Positions 23,712-32,034 of a stretch of 39,415 nucleotides of DNA are shown piece by piece. The notes beneath the pieces are model-generated. The model ran no database searches, had not been told where the DNA came from, and was given only the letters and a program-made list of their open reading frames with translations. Source of the DNA: an uncultured Gemmatimonadota bacterium (GTDB lineage: Bacteria > Gemmatimonadota > Gemmatimonadetes > Gemmatimonadales > Gemmatimonadaceae). The stretch covers positions 1 to 39,415 of the forward strand of contig CAMLIT010000029.1 of the NCBI GenBank assembly GCA_946480295.1, read 5' to 3'. How positions within the stretch are numbered: position 1 is the first letter of the stretch; every line of letters starts with the position of its first letter. A program made the position numbers and the translations under genes.

Positions 23712-25031
23712 ATGCCTCCCCTCCACGACCACGCCCATGGCTCGAACTACATCACGGACGACCAGAGCGACGACGGCATCGACCGTCGCGGCTTCCTCAA
23801 GTGCATGGCCTGGGTCGGCACCGGCGTCGTCTGGGCGCTGAAGGGCGGAGTTCCCACGTCGTACGCGCTGAGCAGCCTCCCCCTGCTCGCCGAGGGCGAG
23901 CGGAAGAGCGTCCTCTTCGCCCAGATCAGCGACAGCCACATCGGCTTCGACAAGGCGGCGAACCGGGACGTGACGGCGACGCTGCGCGAGGCCGTCGCGA
24001 AGCTCAACGCGCTCCCGCACCGGCCGGCGTTCGTGCTGCACACCGGCGACATCACCCAGCTCTCGAAGCCCGGCGAGTTCGACACCGCGGACCAGGTGCT
24101 GCGCGAGCTGCGCACCGAGCGCGTGTTCTTCGTCCCCGGCGAGCACGACGTGCTGAACGACAACGGCGCGTCGTACCTGGAGCGGTACGGCAGGCCGCTT
24201 GGCGCGCGCGGCGGCGGCTGGTACAGCTTCGATCACAGCGGGGTGCACTTCGTCGGCCTCGTCAACGTGCTGAACCTCCGGGCCGGCGGCCTCGGCTCGT
24301 TAGGCCAGGAGCAGCTGGCGTGGCTGCGGCGCGACGTCGCCGACCTCCCGGCGAGCGCGCCGATCGTCGTCTTCGCGCACGTCCCCCTCTGGACGATCTA
24401 TCCCGAGTGGGGCTGGGGCACCGACGACTCGGCGCAGGCGCTCGCGCTCCTCCGGCGCTTCGGCTCCGTCACGGTGCTCAACGGCCACATCCACCAGATC
24501 ATGCAGAAGGTGGAGGGCAACGTCGCCTTCCACACGGCGATGTCCACCGCCTTTCCCCAGCCGGCGCCGGGGACCGCGCCCGCCCCCGGGCCACTCACCG
24601 TCGCGCCCGAGCGGCTGCGCAGCGTGCTCGGCGTGCGCGACGTGTCCTACGTCCCCGGCCGCCACCCCCTCGCCGTGATGGACGCGACCCTCTCCGGGCT
24701 GCCCCCCGCGTTCGCCGAGGTGACGCGCGAATCGATGGCGAGGGCGCGCGAGCGCGACGGCACGAGCCCCGCCGCGGTCGCGCCAAACGAGATCGCGATC
24801 GACAACTTCAGCTTCACGCCGCGCGTGCTGACCGTGGCGCGCGGCACGCAGGTCACGTGGGTCAACCGCGACGACGTGCCGCACCTGATCGTGAACGTGC
24901 AGCAGCGGTTCCCGTCGTCGCGCGCCCTCGACACCGGCCAGCGCTACTCGGTGCGCATCGCGGACGCCGGGACGTACGACTACTTCTGCTCCATCCACCC
25001 GACGATGACCGGCCGGATCGTCGTGCAGTAG
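23712..25031 (+). CDS. Tat-exported metallophosphoesterase fused to a blue-copper (cupredoxin) domain (439 aa)
   Basis: ATG 23712 has AAGGAG eight bases upstream. A twin-arginine signal (DRRGFLK, Arg25-Arg26) opens the protein. Phosphoesterase ligands follow: SDSH (Asp74, His76), GDIT (112-115), GEHD (143-146, with Glu where GNHD is usual), AHVP (His223) and GHIH (258-261). After a Pro/Ala linker, residues 360-439 form a plastocyanin-like domain: IDNFSFTPRVLTVARGTQVT, with type 1 copper ligands His391 (VPHL), Cys426, His429 and Met432 (FCSIHPTM). Tat export fits a protein folded with metals. It is divergent from an ECF sigma gene with a matching promoter, so probably induced by envelope stress. 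Substrate unknown. Confidence 0.9.
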   Translation: MPPLHDHAHGSNYITDDQSDDGIDRRGFLKCMAWVGTGVVWALKGGVPTSYALSSLPLLAEGERKSVLFAQISDSHIGFDKAANRDVTATLREAVAKLNALPHRPAFVLHTGDITQLSKPGEFDTADQVLRELRTERVFFVPGEHDVLNDNGASYLERYGRPLGARGGGWYSFDHSGVHFVGLVNVLNLRAGGLGSLGQEQLAWLRRDVADLPASAPIVVFAHVPLWTIYPEWGWGTDDSAQALALLRRFGSVTVLNGHIHQIMQKVEGNVAFHTAMSTAFPQPAPGTAPAPGPLTVAPERLRSVLGVRDVSYVPGRHPLAVMDATLSGLPPAFAEVTRESMARARERDGTSPAAVAPNEIAIDNFSFTPRVLTVARGTQVTWVNRDDVPHLIVNVQQRFPSSRALDTGQRYSVRIADAGTYDYFCSIHPTMTGRIVVQ

Positions 25032-25058
25032 GTGCTCGAGCCCCGACGACCGCGAATC

Positions 25059-26015
25059 TCACTCCCCGAATCGCACCCGCCGCGTCTCCTGCTCCTGCCC
25101 CGTGGGACGCGTCAGCAGGTCGTAGAGCTCCGGCCGGCGCGCCCTCAGCCACCGCCGGCCGGAGGACGTCGGGAGCAGGGAGGCGTCGAGATCGGCGACG
25201 ACCATGGCGTCGTGCGGCTCGCGCGTCTCGGCGATCACCTCGCCGTACGGGTCGAGCACCATCGCGTTGCCCGTGCGGATCTCGTCGTCGTCGGGGCCGA
25301 CGCCGTTGGCGAAGAGGAGGAACATGCCGTTGTCGTGCGCGCGGCTCGGCAGCCAGCGCATCAGCCATCCGCGTCCCTTCGGGCCGCACAGCTCCGCCTC
25401 GATCGCCGCCGGGTCCTCGTCCCGCCGCGCCCAGATCGCCGGATCCACCGGCTTCATCGCGCGCGGGCTCACCGAGTTGCACCCGCCCGTCTGGTGCGGC
25501 GCGAGCAGCACCTCGGCGCCCAGCAACGCGGTGGCGCGCGCGTTCTCGACGATGTTGTTGTCGTAGCAGATGAGCACCCCGACGCGGCAGCCGTGGGGCG
25601 TGTCGAAGACGGTGTACCGGTCGCCCGCGGACAGGAACTCGCTCACGAAGACGTGCAGCTTCCGGTGCACCGCCCAGCGGCCGTCGGGCATCGCGACGAC
25701 GTAGGCGTTGTACAGGCGCCCGTCGTCGGCACGCTCGATGAGCCCCGCGCCGACGGTCATCCCGTGCTCGCGCGACAGCTCGAGCAGGGCGCGGGTGGAG
25801 GCGCCGTCCGGCACTCGTTCGGCGAGCGCCTCGACGCCCTCGCGCGGCAGCTTGCGCACGTGCCAGTAGCCGGTGAGGCACATCTCGGGGAAGGCGATGA
25901 TCTCCGCGCCCGCGCGGGAGGCGTCGGCCGTGAAGTCGCGGACGCGGCCGAGGTTGTAGGCCACGTCGCCGGGGGTGTGCTGGAACTGGACGGTCGCCAC
26001 GCGGATGTCGCGCAT
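25059..26015 (-). CDS. Carbon-nitrogen hydrolase, nitrilase superfamily (318 aa)
   Basis: The catalytic Glu-Lys-Cys triad is visible: Glu44 in AFPEMCLTGY, Lys119 in HRKLHVF and Cys150 in LICYDNN. The fold starts directly at MRDIRVATVQFQH. The length fits a stand-alone amidase of this superfamily (aliphatic amidase, N-carbamoyl-amino-acid or nitrilase-like branches). A loop insertion at about residues 175-215 (HQTGGCNSVSPRAMKP region) may set substrate choice. GAGG lies six bases before the ATG. It is the last gene of a possible minus-strand unit with the Phd/zeta pair, 42 bases downstream of the kinase gene. The substrate cannot be assigned. Confidence 0.9.
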   Translation of the reverse strand: MRDIRVATVQFQHTPGDVAYNLGRVRDFTADASRAGAEIIAFPEMCLTGYWHVRKLPREGVEALAERVPDGASTRALLELSREHGMTVGAGLIERADDGRLYNAYVVAMPDGRWAVHRKLHVFVSEFLSAGDRYTVFDTPHGCRVGVLICYDNNIVENARATALLGAEVLLAPHQTGGCNSVSPRAMKPVDPAIWARRDEDPAAIEAELCGPKGRGWLMRWLPSRAHDNGMFLLFANGVGPDDDEIRTGNAMVLDPYGEVIAETREPHDAMVVADLDASLLPTSSGRRWLRARRPELYDLLTRPTGQEQETRRVRFGE

Positions 26016-26057
26016 CGGGGTCCTCGCGTCGATGGGGCTGGAAGGGGAGAAGTATGC

Positions 26058-26747
26058 TCAGGTCTGGCCCCGATGCGCGCGCTCGGCGAGGATCGCCGCC
26101 GCCACGATGGGCTGTGCCCAGCCGGGGATGCGCTGCTTCGGCGCGACGTGCTCGATGCGACCACCGGCCATTCGCAGCACCAGCGTCGGCACGGGCGCCT
26201 CGTTCCGATTCGGGTCGCGCTCGACGCTGTTGTCGTACACCGACAACTCCGTCAGCCGCGGCAGCAATGCGATGAGGTTCTCGCGGCTGGTCGTGTACCG
26301 CCGCCGGATCATGGCCTCCGGGATGTCGTGCCCTCCGCGGGCCGGGCGCGCGCGAACGCGCGCGATGTGGCGATCCGGCGAATCGAGGCCGACGTAGCTC
26401 ATGACGACCTCCAGCCCGGCGTCGGGCGCCCGGACCAGGAGCCCGGTGATCGTCCGCCCGCCCAGGGTCGTCTCGAAGGTGAAGTCCTCCCGCCGTGCGA
26501 TCGCCCGGTCGAGGCCGCGGCGGCCCATCTCCCAGGCGAGCCCGTTCGCCTCGTCGTTCGACAGGGTCGGATGTGCCTCGCGTACGGCGCGGGCCTCCTC
26601 GTCCGGATCGAAGTACCGTCCGCCGGCCTCGAGGATCGTCGCGCCCACGATGCTGCTCCTCCCACCGCCGTTCACGCCGGCGATCACGGTGATGCGCGCA
26701 GGCGCTCGGTGCGCGGCACGCGAGGCGTGGCCACGGCGCGGCGGCAA
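26058..26747 (-). CDS. Zeta-toxin-like P-loop kinase with altered Walker A (229 aa)
   Basis: Resembles the short zeta-toxin/AAA_33 proteins. The P-loop is AGVNGGGRSS (residues 23-32), where the invariant Lys is replaced by Arg30 (codon AGG at 26660-26658, one base from AAG). Other family marks are intact: RYFDPDEEARAVREA, FTFETTLGG (Glu before the Thr pair), and the Arg-rich lid with RRRYTTSRENL followed by LPRLTELSVYDNS. The start is a TTG at 26747, four bases after the antitoxin stop with AGGAG overlapping that stop. Its partner is a Phd/YefM-like protein, so a toxin-antitoxin pair is likely, but the toxin may be weakened or inactive. Zeta enzymes phosphorylate UDP-N-acetylglucosamine; this is not shown for this branch. 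Confidence 0.82.
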   Translation of the reverse strand: MPPRRGHASRAAHRAPARITVIAGVNGGGRSSIVGATILEAGGRYFDPDEEARAVREAHPTLSNDEANGLAWEMGRRGLDRAIARREDFTFETTLGGRTITGLLVRAPDAGLEVVMSYVGLDSPDRHIARVRARPARGGHDIPEAMIRRRYTTSRENLIALLPRLTELSVYDNSVERDPNRNEAPVPTLVLRMAGGRIEHVAPKQRIPGWAQPIVAAAILAERAHRGQT

Positions 26748-26751
26748 GCTC

Positions 26752-27159
26752 CTACCCGCGACCGCCGCGGCGCCGCCGGGCCGCCGTCACGGCGGCGCGA
26801 CCCATCTCCTTCGGCGCGGCATGGATCGCGCGGGCCGTGGCTTCCCGCACCTGGGCCGTCTGCATGCTCGCATACAGCTCATCGAAGCGCGCCGCGAGCT
26901 CGTCGAGCGCCGGCGCATCGCCGCCCGTCAGTTGTCGGTACCGGGCGGCGGAGACGAGCACCGCACGCACGACGTTGTGTCGCGTGATGGCGATGTCCTG
27001 GTCGGCGGCGGCCTGATCGAGCACGCGGCCGAACTCGTTCTGCGCCTCGGTCGACGGGATGACCAGGGGTGGAGCGGCGCGTTCCCGGACGCGGGCGTCG
27101 CCTTGCGCGTCCACGGCGCGGTCGGCGGCAGCGCGCATCCGCTTGCGGCGGTCGGTCAT
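26752..27159 (-). CDS. Phd/YefM-family antitoxin (135 aa)
   Basis: A Phd/YefM-type DNA-binding domain spans residues about 33-80: VIPSTEAQNEFGRVLDQAA, then DIAITRHNVVRAVLVSAARY, ending in the usual Tyr. The N-terminal 30 residues are an Arg-rich extension and the C-terminal helix (FDELYASMQTAQVREATARA) is the expected toxin-binding part. It is longer than typical Phd proteins (about 80 residues). ATG 27159 lies 27 bases from a tandem/palindromic operator-like element. It precedes the zeta-like gene by four bases. Pairing Phd with a zeta-like kinase, rather than the usual epsilon antitoxin, is notable. Confidence 0.85.
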   Translation of the reverse strand: MTDRRKRMRAAADRAVDAQGDARVRERAAPPLVIPSTEAQNEFGRVLDQAAADQDIAITRHNVVRAVLVSAARYRQLTGGDAPALDELAARFDELYASMQTAQVREATARAIHAAPKEMGRAAVTAARRRRGGRG

Positions 27160-27185
27160 GGCCACCTCGCGAGGGCAGGCTCTGA

Positions 27186-27206
27186 GAATAGCTAGAATAG
27201 CTATTC
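27186..27206 (-). promoter_or_regulatory. Tandem/palindromic operator of the Phd-zeta unit
   Basis: The 9-mer GAATAGCTA is repeated in tandem (27186-27194 and 27195-27203). The second copy is part of a perfect 12-base palindrome GAATAGCTATTC (27195-27206). On the minus strand the element provides TATTCT boxes usable as -10 hexamers. An AT-rich palindrome right ahead of an antitoxin gene fits autorepression by Phd. Confidence 0.6.
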
Positions 27207-27341
27207 CGGTGGCCCGCCGGAAGGCGTCTGGCCATCTCCGTCCCGCCGGAAGCGCGTGTCGGGCACCGTCCGTCGTCAGCGACGGACGATGCCCCACGCA
27301 TCAGCGACGACTCGTCGAGCGGCCGGAATGCCCACTGCCCG

Positions 27342-28502
27342 TCAGTACGCCGCCAGCCCCTGGTACCCGCTCCCCGCCGCGAGCCCCGTTCCCAGCACCC
27401 CCACCGCCGCGAGGCTGCCGTCGCCGCCCACGGCGAACGCACCGATCGCGCCCTTGCCGTTCTCGAACACGTACAGGAACCGGCCGTCGCGGCTCATGTC
27501 GAGGTCGAGCGGCTGCGCGCCCGCCCCGAGCGCGGCCGTGATGCCGTTCGCCGTGAGCCGCGAGAGCGTGCCGTCGGCGGCGAGGGCGAAGCCGGTGATG
27601 CTCGCGCCCCCCGCGTTCGCCGTGTACGCGAAGCGGCCCGGCGGATCGACGATCAGCCAGCACGGGGCGGCCTGGCCGCTGGTGGACACCGGCCCGCTCA
27701 CCAGGTCGAGGGTGCCGTCGCGCGCCTGGGTGTACGACGACGCCGATCCGCTGCCGGCTTCCGACACGGCGATCTGGCCGCGCGGCGTGTAGTCGAAGCC
27801 GAACGGCACGAGGCCGGCGGAGGTCGTCGTCATCGGGCTGCCTAACGAATCATCGTTCCCGATGGCGAAGCCGTCGATCGTGTTGCTCGCGCGCTCCGTC
27901 ACCGCGAGCCGCTGGCCGTCGGGGCTCACCCGGATGGCGGCGGCGCCCGCGGCGCCGGCGCTCAGCGCGCGCGTGCCCGCCGGCGTGAGCGTGCCGTCGC
28001 CGCCGACGTGGAGGATGCCGATGTTGCCGCTCCCCGAGTTCAGCACGTAGAGCACGTCGTGCGACACGGCGACGCTCACCGGCAGCGTCCCGCCGGACGA
28101 CGCACGATCGGCGAGGGTGAGCCCTGACTTCGCGACCCGGAACACCGACACGTCGTTGCTCCCCGCGTTCACGACGAAGAGCAGGTGTGCGTCGCGGTCG
28201 AGCGCCAGCGAGAACTGCGACGCGAGCGGATCGGCCGTGCCGCCGATCCCGACACCGCCGGTGGGATACGTGCCGACGTACGACAGGCTGCCGTCCGCCG
28301 CGCGGGCGAACGCGACGACGGCGTTCCCCGTCGTGGCGTTCGTGGCGGTGAACACGCCGCCGACGGCGGCAACCACGCCGCGCGACTCGGCGCGCGCGAG
28401 CGCCGCCGGGGCGGTCACCGTGCGGTCGGTACAGGCGCCGAGGGCCAGGAACGCGGCCGCGGCCGCGGCGCGGCGGACGTGGGCGAGGACGAGGGAACGC
28501 AT
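27342..28502 (-). CDS. Lipoprotein beta-propeller, lactonase-like (386 aa)
   Basis: Lipobox FLALGA then Cys24. The body is built from about seven repeats of roughly 45 residues, for example QFSLALDRDAHLLFVVNAGS, AAIRVSPDGQRLAVTERASN, CWLIVDPPGRFAYTANAGGA and PLDLDMSRDGRFLYVFENGK, each with the DPxGRFxY-type strand of seven-bladed lactonase propellers (6-phosphogluconolactonase-like fold). Enzymatic residues of true lactonases were not identified, so a binding or scaffold role is equally possible. GGAGG lies ten bases before ATG 28502. It is divergent from the second ECF sigma gene with a 246-base spacer. Confidence 0.87.
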   Translation of the reverse strand: MRSLVLAHVRRAAAAAAFLALGACTDRTVTAPAALARAESRGVVAAVGGVFTATNATTGNAVVAFARAADGSLSYVGTYPTGGVGIGGTADPLASQFSLALDRDAHLLFVVNAGSNDVSVFRVAKSGLTLADRASSGGTLPVSVAVSHDVLYVLNSGSGNIGILHVGGDGTLTPAGTRALSAGAAGAAAIRVSPDGQRLAVTERASNTIDGFAIGNDDSLGSPMTTTSAGLVPFGFDYTPRGQIAVSEAGSGSASSYTQARDGTLDLVSGPVSTSGQAAPCWLIVDPPGRFAYTANAGGASITGFALAADGTLSRLTANGITAALGAGAQPLDLDMSRDGRFLYVFENGKGAIGAFAVGGDGSLAAVGVLGTGLAAGSGYQGLAAY

Positions 28503-28590
28503 CACGGGACACCTCCACTGCTGGACATTGAGAATCGATCGTGGACGGCCCCTGTAATGAGAGCTCGGGCCGTGGTGTTCCCACTCGCTC

Positions 28591-28704
28591 GGCGGCACGC
28601 CGCCGTTCGCGCGTCGCTCGCCGCCGGGCGGGATGTCTGCCGGCCGAGTCCGGCACGCGTCGCACGCGCCTGTCGCCGGAGACCATTGCCGCGCCAGATG
28701 GCGC
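28591..28704. promoter_or_regulatory. Two short inverted repeats in the divergent spacer before the second sigma gene
   Basis: GGCGGC-AC-GCCGCC (28591-28604) and GCGCCA-GA-TGGCGC (28691-28704) are perfect 6-bp stems with two-base centres. The second lies 45 bases ahead of the sigma gene start and could be an operator. No confident ECF or housekeeping promoter could be assigned in this 246-base region. Confidence 0.3.
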
Positions 28705-28748
28705 GCACGATGTTGGGCGCTCCGAAACGTCCGCCGGGTCGTCGCCAC

Positions 28749-29390
28749 ATGACCGACAGCACGCGGAGCGAGCAGCGCGGCATCGAGCTGACGCCGGTGA
28801 CCTATCCGCCGGCGCCGCTGACCCAGCTCGCGTTCGAGATGCTGCTCGACCGCGTCATCGGACCCGCCTTCGGCGCCGCGCTCCGGCTCACCGGCAACAC
28901 GCACGACGCCGAGGACCTCGTGCAGGAGGCGGCGCTCGCCGCCTTCCGTGGCCGCGCGACGTTCAGCGTCGGCTCCAACTTCAAGGCGTGGTTCTTCCGG
29001 ATCCTGATGAACTGCTTCTACGCGTCGCACCGGAAGCAGCGCCCGGAGCAGTCCATCGAGGAGGCTGAGGAGGCGCACGAGATCTCGCTCTACGAGCGCG
29101 CCACGCACGCGGGGCTGCTCGCCGGGACGGATCCGGTGCAGGCGACCATCGGCCGGCTCGCCGCCGAGGACATCGCTGCCGCGCTGGCGTCGCTGCCGGA
29201 CGAATACCGCGTCGCCTGTACGATGTACCTGATGGACGACTTCTCGTACGAGGAGATCGCCGACATGCTCGGCGTCCCGCTCGGCACCGTGCGGTCGCGG
29301 CTGCACCGCGGCCGGCGCCTGCTCCAGGCGCGCCTGTGGCAGCTCGCCGTCGATCAGGGTATCGTTCGCGCAGCCGGGAGAGCCTCATGA
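28749..29390 (+). CDS. ECF RNA polymerase sigma factor (213 aa)
   Basis: Region 2: GNTHDAEDLVQEAALAAFRG, then FKAWFFRILMNCFYASHRKQ. Region 4: LASLPDEYRVACTMYLMDDF and ADMLGVPLGTVRSRLHRGRR. An acidic linker (residues 100-145) separates them. ATG 28749 is chosen because sigma-like sequence begins within 30 residues; the frame continues upstream through non-protein-like DNA. The next gene, 13 bases later, encodes a small zinc-finger anti-sigma protein, and exported glycosidases follow in the same direction. It likely controls this operon. It resembles the RpoE/SigR-like ECF groups whose anti-sigma is soluble. Confidence 0.92.
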   Translation: MTDSTRSEQRGIELTPVTYPPAPLTQLAFEMLLDRVIGPAFGAALRLTGNTHDAEDLVQEAALAAFRGRATFSVGSNFKAWFFRILMNCFYASHRKQRPEQSIEEAEEAHEISLYERATHAGLLAGTDPVQATIGRLAAEDIAAALASLPDEYRVACTMYLMDDFSYEEIADMLGVPLGTVRSRLHRGRRLLQARLWQLAVDQGIVRAAGRAS

Positions 29391-29403
29391 GCCGCGAGCG
29401 CCT

Positions 29404-29658
29404 ATGACCTCCATCGACCGCTTCACCTGCGAGGACGTCCTGCGACGCCTCGACGAGTACATCGACCGCGAGCTGTCGCCGCGGGAGATGCAGCTCGCGC
29501 GCGAGCACCTCGAGATCTGCGCCGCGTGCGCCGACGCGCACGCCTTCGCCGCGGCGTCGCTCGACACGCTCAAGGGGAAGCTGCGCCGCCTCGACGTCCC
29601 GCCGGACCTCCTCGCACGCGTGAGCCAGAGGCTCGCCGCGGCCCGCGCCGCGGAGTGA
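29404..29658 (+). CDS. Small soluble zinc-finger anti-sigma factor (84 aa)
   Basis: A zf-HC2 domain with His-x3-Cys-x2-Cys (HLEICAAC, residues 35-42) after RRLDEYIDRELSPREMQLAR. No transmembrane helix, so RsrA-like rather than membrane-tethered; a thiol-redox signal is possible because the zinc Cys residues are present together with Cys9. It starts 13 bases after the sigma stop. Its stop overlaps the GTG of the GH3 gene (GTGA), giving translational coupling to a secreted glycosidase. Confidence 0.9.
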   Translation: MTSIDRFTCEDVLRRLDEYIDRELSPREMQLAREHLEICAACADAHAFAAASLDTLKGKLRRLDVPPDLLARVSQRLAAARAAE

Positions 29659-31952
29659 GGCGCGTCGTCGCGGCGCTGGCCGCCGTCGCGCTCTCCGCCT
29701 GCGCCCCTCGCTCGGCGGTCTCCACCCCCGCTCTCTCACCTACCCCCAGGGCCGCCGACGAGGAGCGCTTCGTCGATTCGCTGCTCGCGCGGATGACGCT
29801 CGACGAGAAGCTCGGCCAGCTCACCCAGCTCACCGCGCTCGACTTCGCGTCGAGCCCCGACACCCTCGCCGCGCTCGTCCGACGCGGTGCCGTCGGTTCC
29901 TTCATGGACGTCATCGGCGCGGACACGACGCGTGCGCTGCAGCGAATCGCCGTCGGGCAATCGCGGCTGCACATTCCGCTGCTCTTCGCCGACGACGTGA
30001 TCCACGGCTTCCGGACGACCTTCCCGGTGCCGCTCGCCGAGGCGGCGAGCTGGGACGCGGCGCTCGCCGGCCGGACGGCGCACATCGCCGCCGTCGAGGC
30101 GGCGGCGAACGGGCTGGATTGGACGTTCGCGCCGATGGTGGACGTCGCGCGCGACCCGCGCTGGGGGCGGATCGTCGAGGGCGCGGGGGAGGACCCGTTC
30201 CTCGGCGCGGCGTTCGCCGCCGCGCGCGTGCACGGCTTCCAGGGCACCGACCTGCGCGCGCCGACGGCGATCGCGGCGACGGCGAAGCACTTCGCCGCGT
30301 ACGGCGCGGCCGCGGGCGGGCGCGACTACAACGTCGCCAACATCCCCGAGCGCACGGTGCGCGAGGTGTACCTGCCCCCCTTCCACGCCGCCGTCTGCGC
30401 CGGCGTCCAGGCGGTGATGGCGAGCTTCACGGAGATCGGCGGCGTTCCCTCGCATGCCAACCGTCGGCTGCTCACCGACCTGCTGCGCGCCGGCTGGCAC
30501 TTCGACGGCATGGTGGTGAGCGACTGGAACGGCGTCGGCGAGCTGCTCCCGCAGGGTGTGGCGCGCGATCGGGCCGAGGCGGGGATGCTCGCGCTGCACG
30601 CGGGCGTGGACATGGACATGGTCGACCAGGTCTACGCGCGCGACCTCGCCCCGCTGCTACGCTCCGGACGCGTGCCGCGGCGCGAGCTCGACGACGCCGT
30701 GCGCCGGGTGCTGCGGCTCAAGTACCGGCTCGGCCTGTTCACGGATCCGTATCACGGCGCGGCCGAAGCACGGGCGCGCGCGGTGACGCTGACGGCGGAG
30801 AGTCGCGCCGTCGCGCGCGAGGCGGCGCGCGAGTCGATCGTCCTCCTCGAGAACCACGGCGTGCTCCCGCTGCGCCGCGACCTCGGCACGATCGCCGTCA
30901 TCGGCGCGCTCGCCGCGGATTCCACGGCGGCGATCGGAAGCTGGGCCGCTCGCGCGCACCCGGAGGACGCCGTCACCGTGCTCGCGGGGATCCGTCGCGC
31001 GGTCTCGGCGCGCACGCGCGTCCTCTACGCGCGCGGCGCCTCGCCGGCGAGCGATGACGCGAGCGCCATCGCCGAGGCCGTGCGCGCCGCTCGCTCGGCG
31101 GACGCCGCGGTCGTCGTCGTTGGAGAGTCCGCCGACATGACGGGCGAGGCGAGCAGCCGGGCGTTCCTCGACCTGCCGGGCGCGCAGCTCCAGCTCGCGC
31201 AGGCGGTGATCGCCACCGGCGTGCCCACCGTCGTCGTCCTCACCAACGGCCGCCCCCTCGCCGTCGACTGGCTGCACGACCACGCCCCCGCCCTCCTCGA
31301 CGCCTGGTTCGGCGGCGTGGAGATGGGCACCGGCGTCGCCGACGTCCTCTTCGGCGCCTACGATCCCGCCGGCCACCTCCCGGTCACCGTCCCCCGCGCC
31401 GTCGGCCAGGTGCCCCTCTACTACGCCCACAAGCGCACCGGCCGCCCGCCCACGGTCGAGAACCACTACTCGTCCAAGTACATCGACCTCCCGTGGACGC
31501 CGCTCTACCCGTTCGGCTACGGGCTGAGCTACACCACCTTCGCCATTGGCGCGCCGCGGCTCGGCGCGACGGTGCTGCATCCGGGGGAGTCGCTCGGGGT
31601 CGACGTGGACGTGCGGAACACGGGCAGCGTGGCGGGGACCGCGGTGGTGCAGCTCTACGTGCGCGACAGCGTGGCGAGCGTGACGCGGCCGGTGGCGGAG
31701 CTGAAGGGCTTCGCGCGCGTGGCGCTGGCGCCGGGGGAAGCGCACACGGTGCACTTCACGCTCGACGCGCCGGCGCTCGCGTTCTACGACACGAGCATGA
31801 CGCGCGTCGTCGAGCCGGGGTGGTTCACCGTCTTCGCGGGGAGCGACGCCGACCACCTCCAGGCCGCGCACTTCCAGTTCGCGACCGCGGATGGGAGGCC
31901 ACTGGACGTGCCCGAGCGGTGCGAGGATGCAGTGGCGCGCGGCCGCCGCTGA
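29655..31952 (+). CDS. GH3-family glycoside hydrolase lipoprotein, beta-glucosidase (BglX-like, 765 aa)
   Basis: GTG start overlapping the anti-sigma stop. Lipobox AVALSA then Cys16. GH3 N-domain: VDSLLARMTLDEKLGQLTQL, DVIHGFRTTFPVPL, APMVDVARDPRWGRIVEGAG, KHFAAYGAAAGGRDYN, and the nucleophile Asp290 in GMVVSDWNG. GH3 C-domain: SIVLLENHGVLPLRRD and GESADMTGEASSRAFLDLPG, with the likely acid/base Glu region. Fibronectin-III-like C-terminal domain: VDVRNTGSVAGTAVVQLYVR. Full length, all motifs present. The neighbouring GH20 enzyme suggests a role in degrading beta-linked glycans, with both enzymes outside the cytoplasm and under an ECF sigma unit. Confidence 0.93.
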   Translation: MRRVVAALAAVALSACAPRSAVSTPALSPTPRAADEERFVDSLLARMTLDEKLGQLTQLTALDFASSPDTLAALVRRGAVGSFMDVIGADTTRALQRIAVGQSRLHIPLLFADDVIHGFRTTFPVPLAEAASWDAALAGRTAHIAAVEAAANGLDWTFAPMVDVARDPRWGRIVEGAGEDPFLGAAFAAARVHGFQGTDLRAPTAIAATAKHFAAYGAAAGGRDYNVANIPERTVREVYLPPFHAAVCAGVQAVMASFTEIGGVPSHANRRLLTDLLRAGWHFDGMVVSDWNGVGELLPQGVARDRAEAGMLALHAGVDMDMVDQVYARDLAPLLRSGRVPRRELDDAVRRVLRLKYRLGLFTDPYHGAAEARARAVTLTAESRAVAREAARESIVLLENHGVLPLRRDLGTIAVIGALAADSTAAIGSWAARAHPEDAVTVLAGIRRAVSARTRVLYARGASPASDDASAIAEAVRAARSADAAVVVVGESADMTGEASSRAFLDLPGAQLQLAQAVIATGVPTVVVLTNGRPLAVDWLHDHAPALLDAWFGGVEMGTGVADVLFGAYDPAGHLPVTVPRAVGQVPLYYAHKRTGRPPTVENHYSSKYIDLPWTPLYPFGYGLSYTTFAIGAPRLGATVLHPGESLGVDVDVRNTGSVAGTAVVQLYVRDSVASVTRPVAELKGFARVALAPGEAHTVHFTLDAPALAFYDTSMTRVVEPGWFTVFAGSDADHLQAAHFQFATADGRPLDVPERCEDAVARGRR

Positions 31953-32034
31953 ACGCGCTGGCGGGATCGCCACGCGCGCCCGAGATTGGCAGGACGCACT
32001 CCCATCCTCCCGTTTTCCTCCCCGAGACGCCTCG

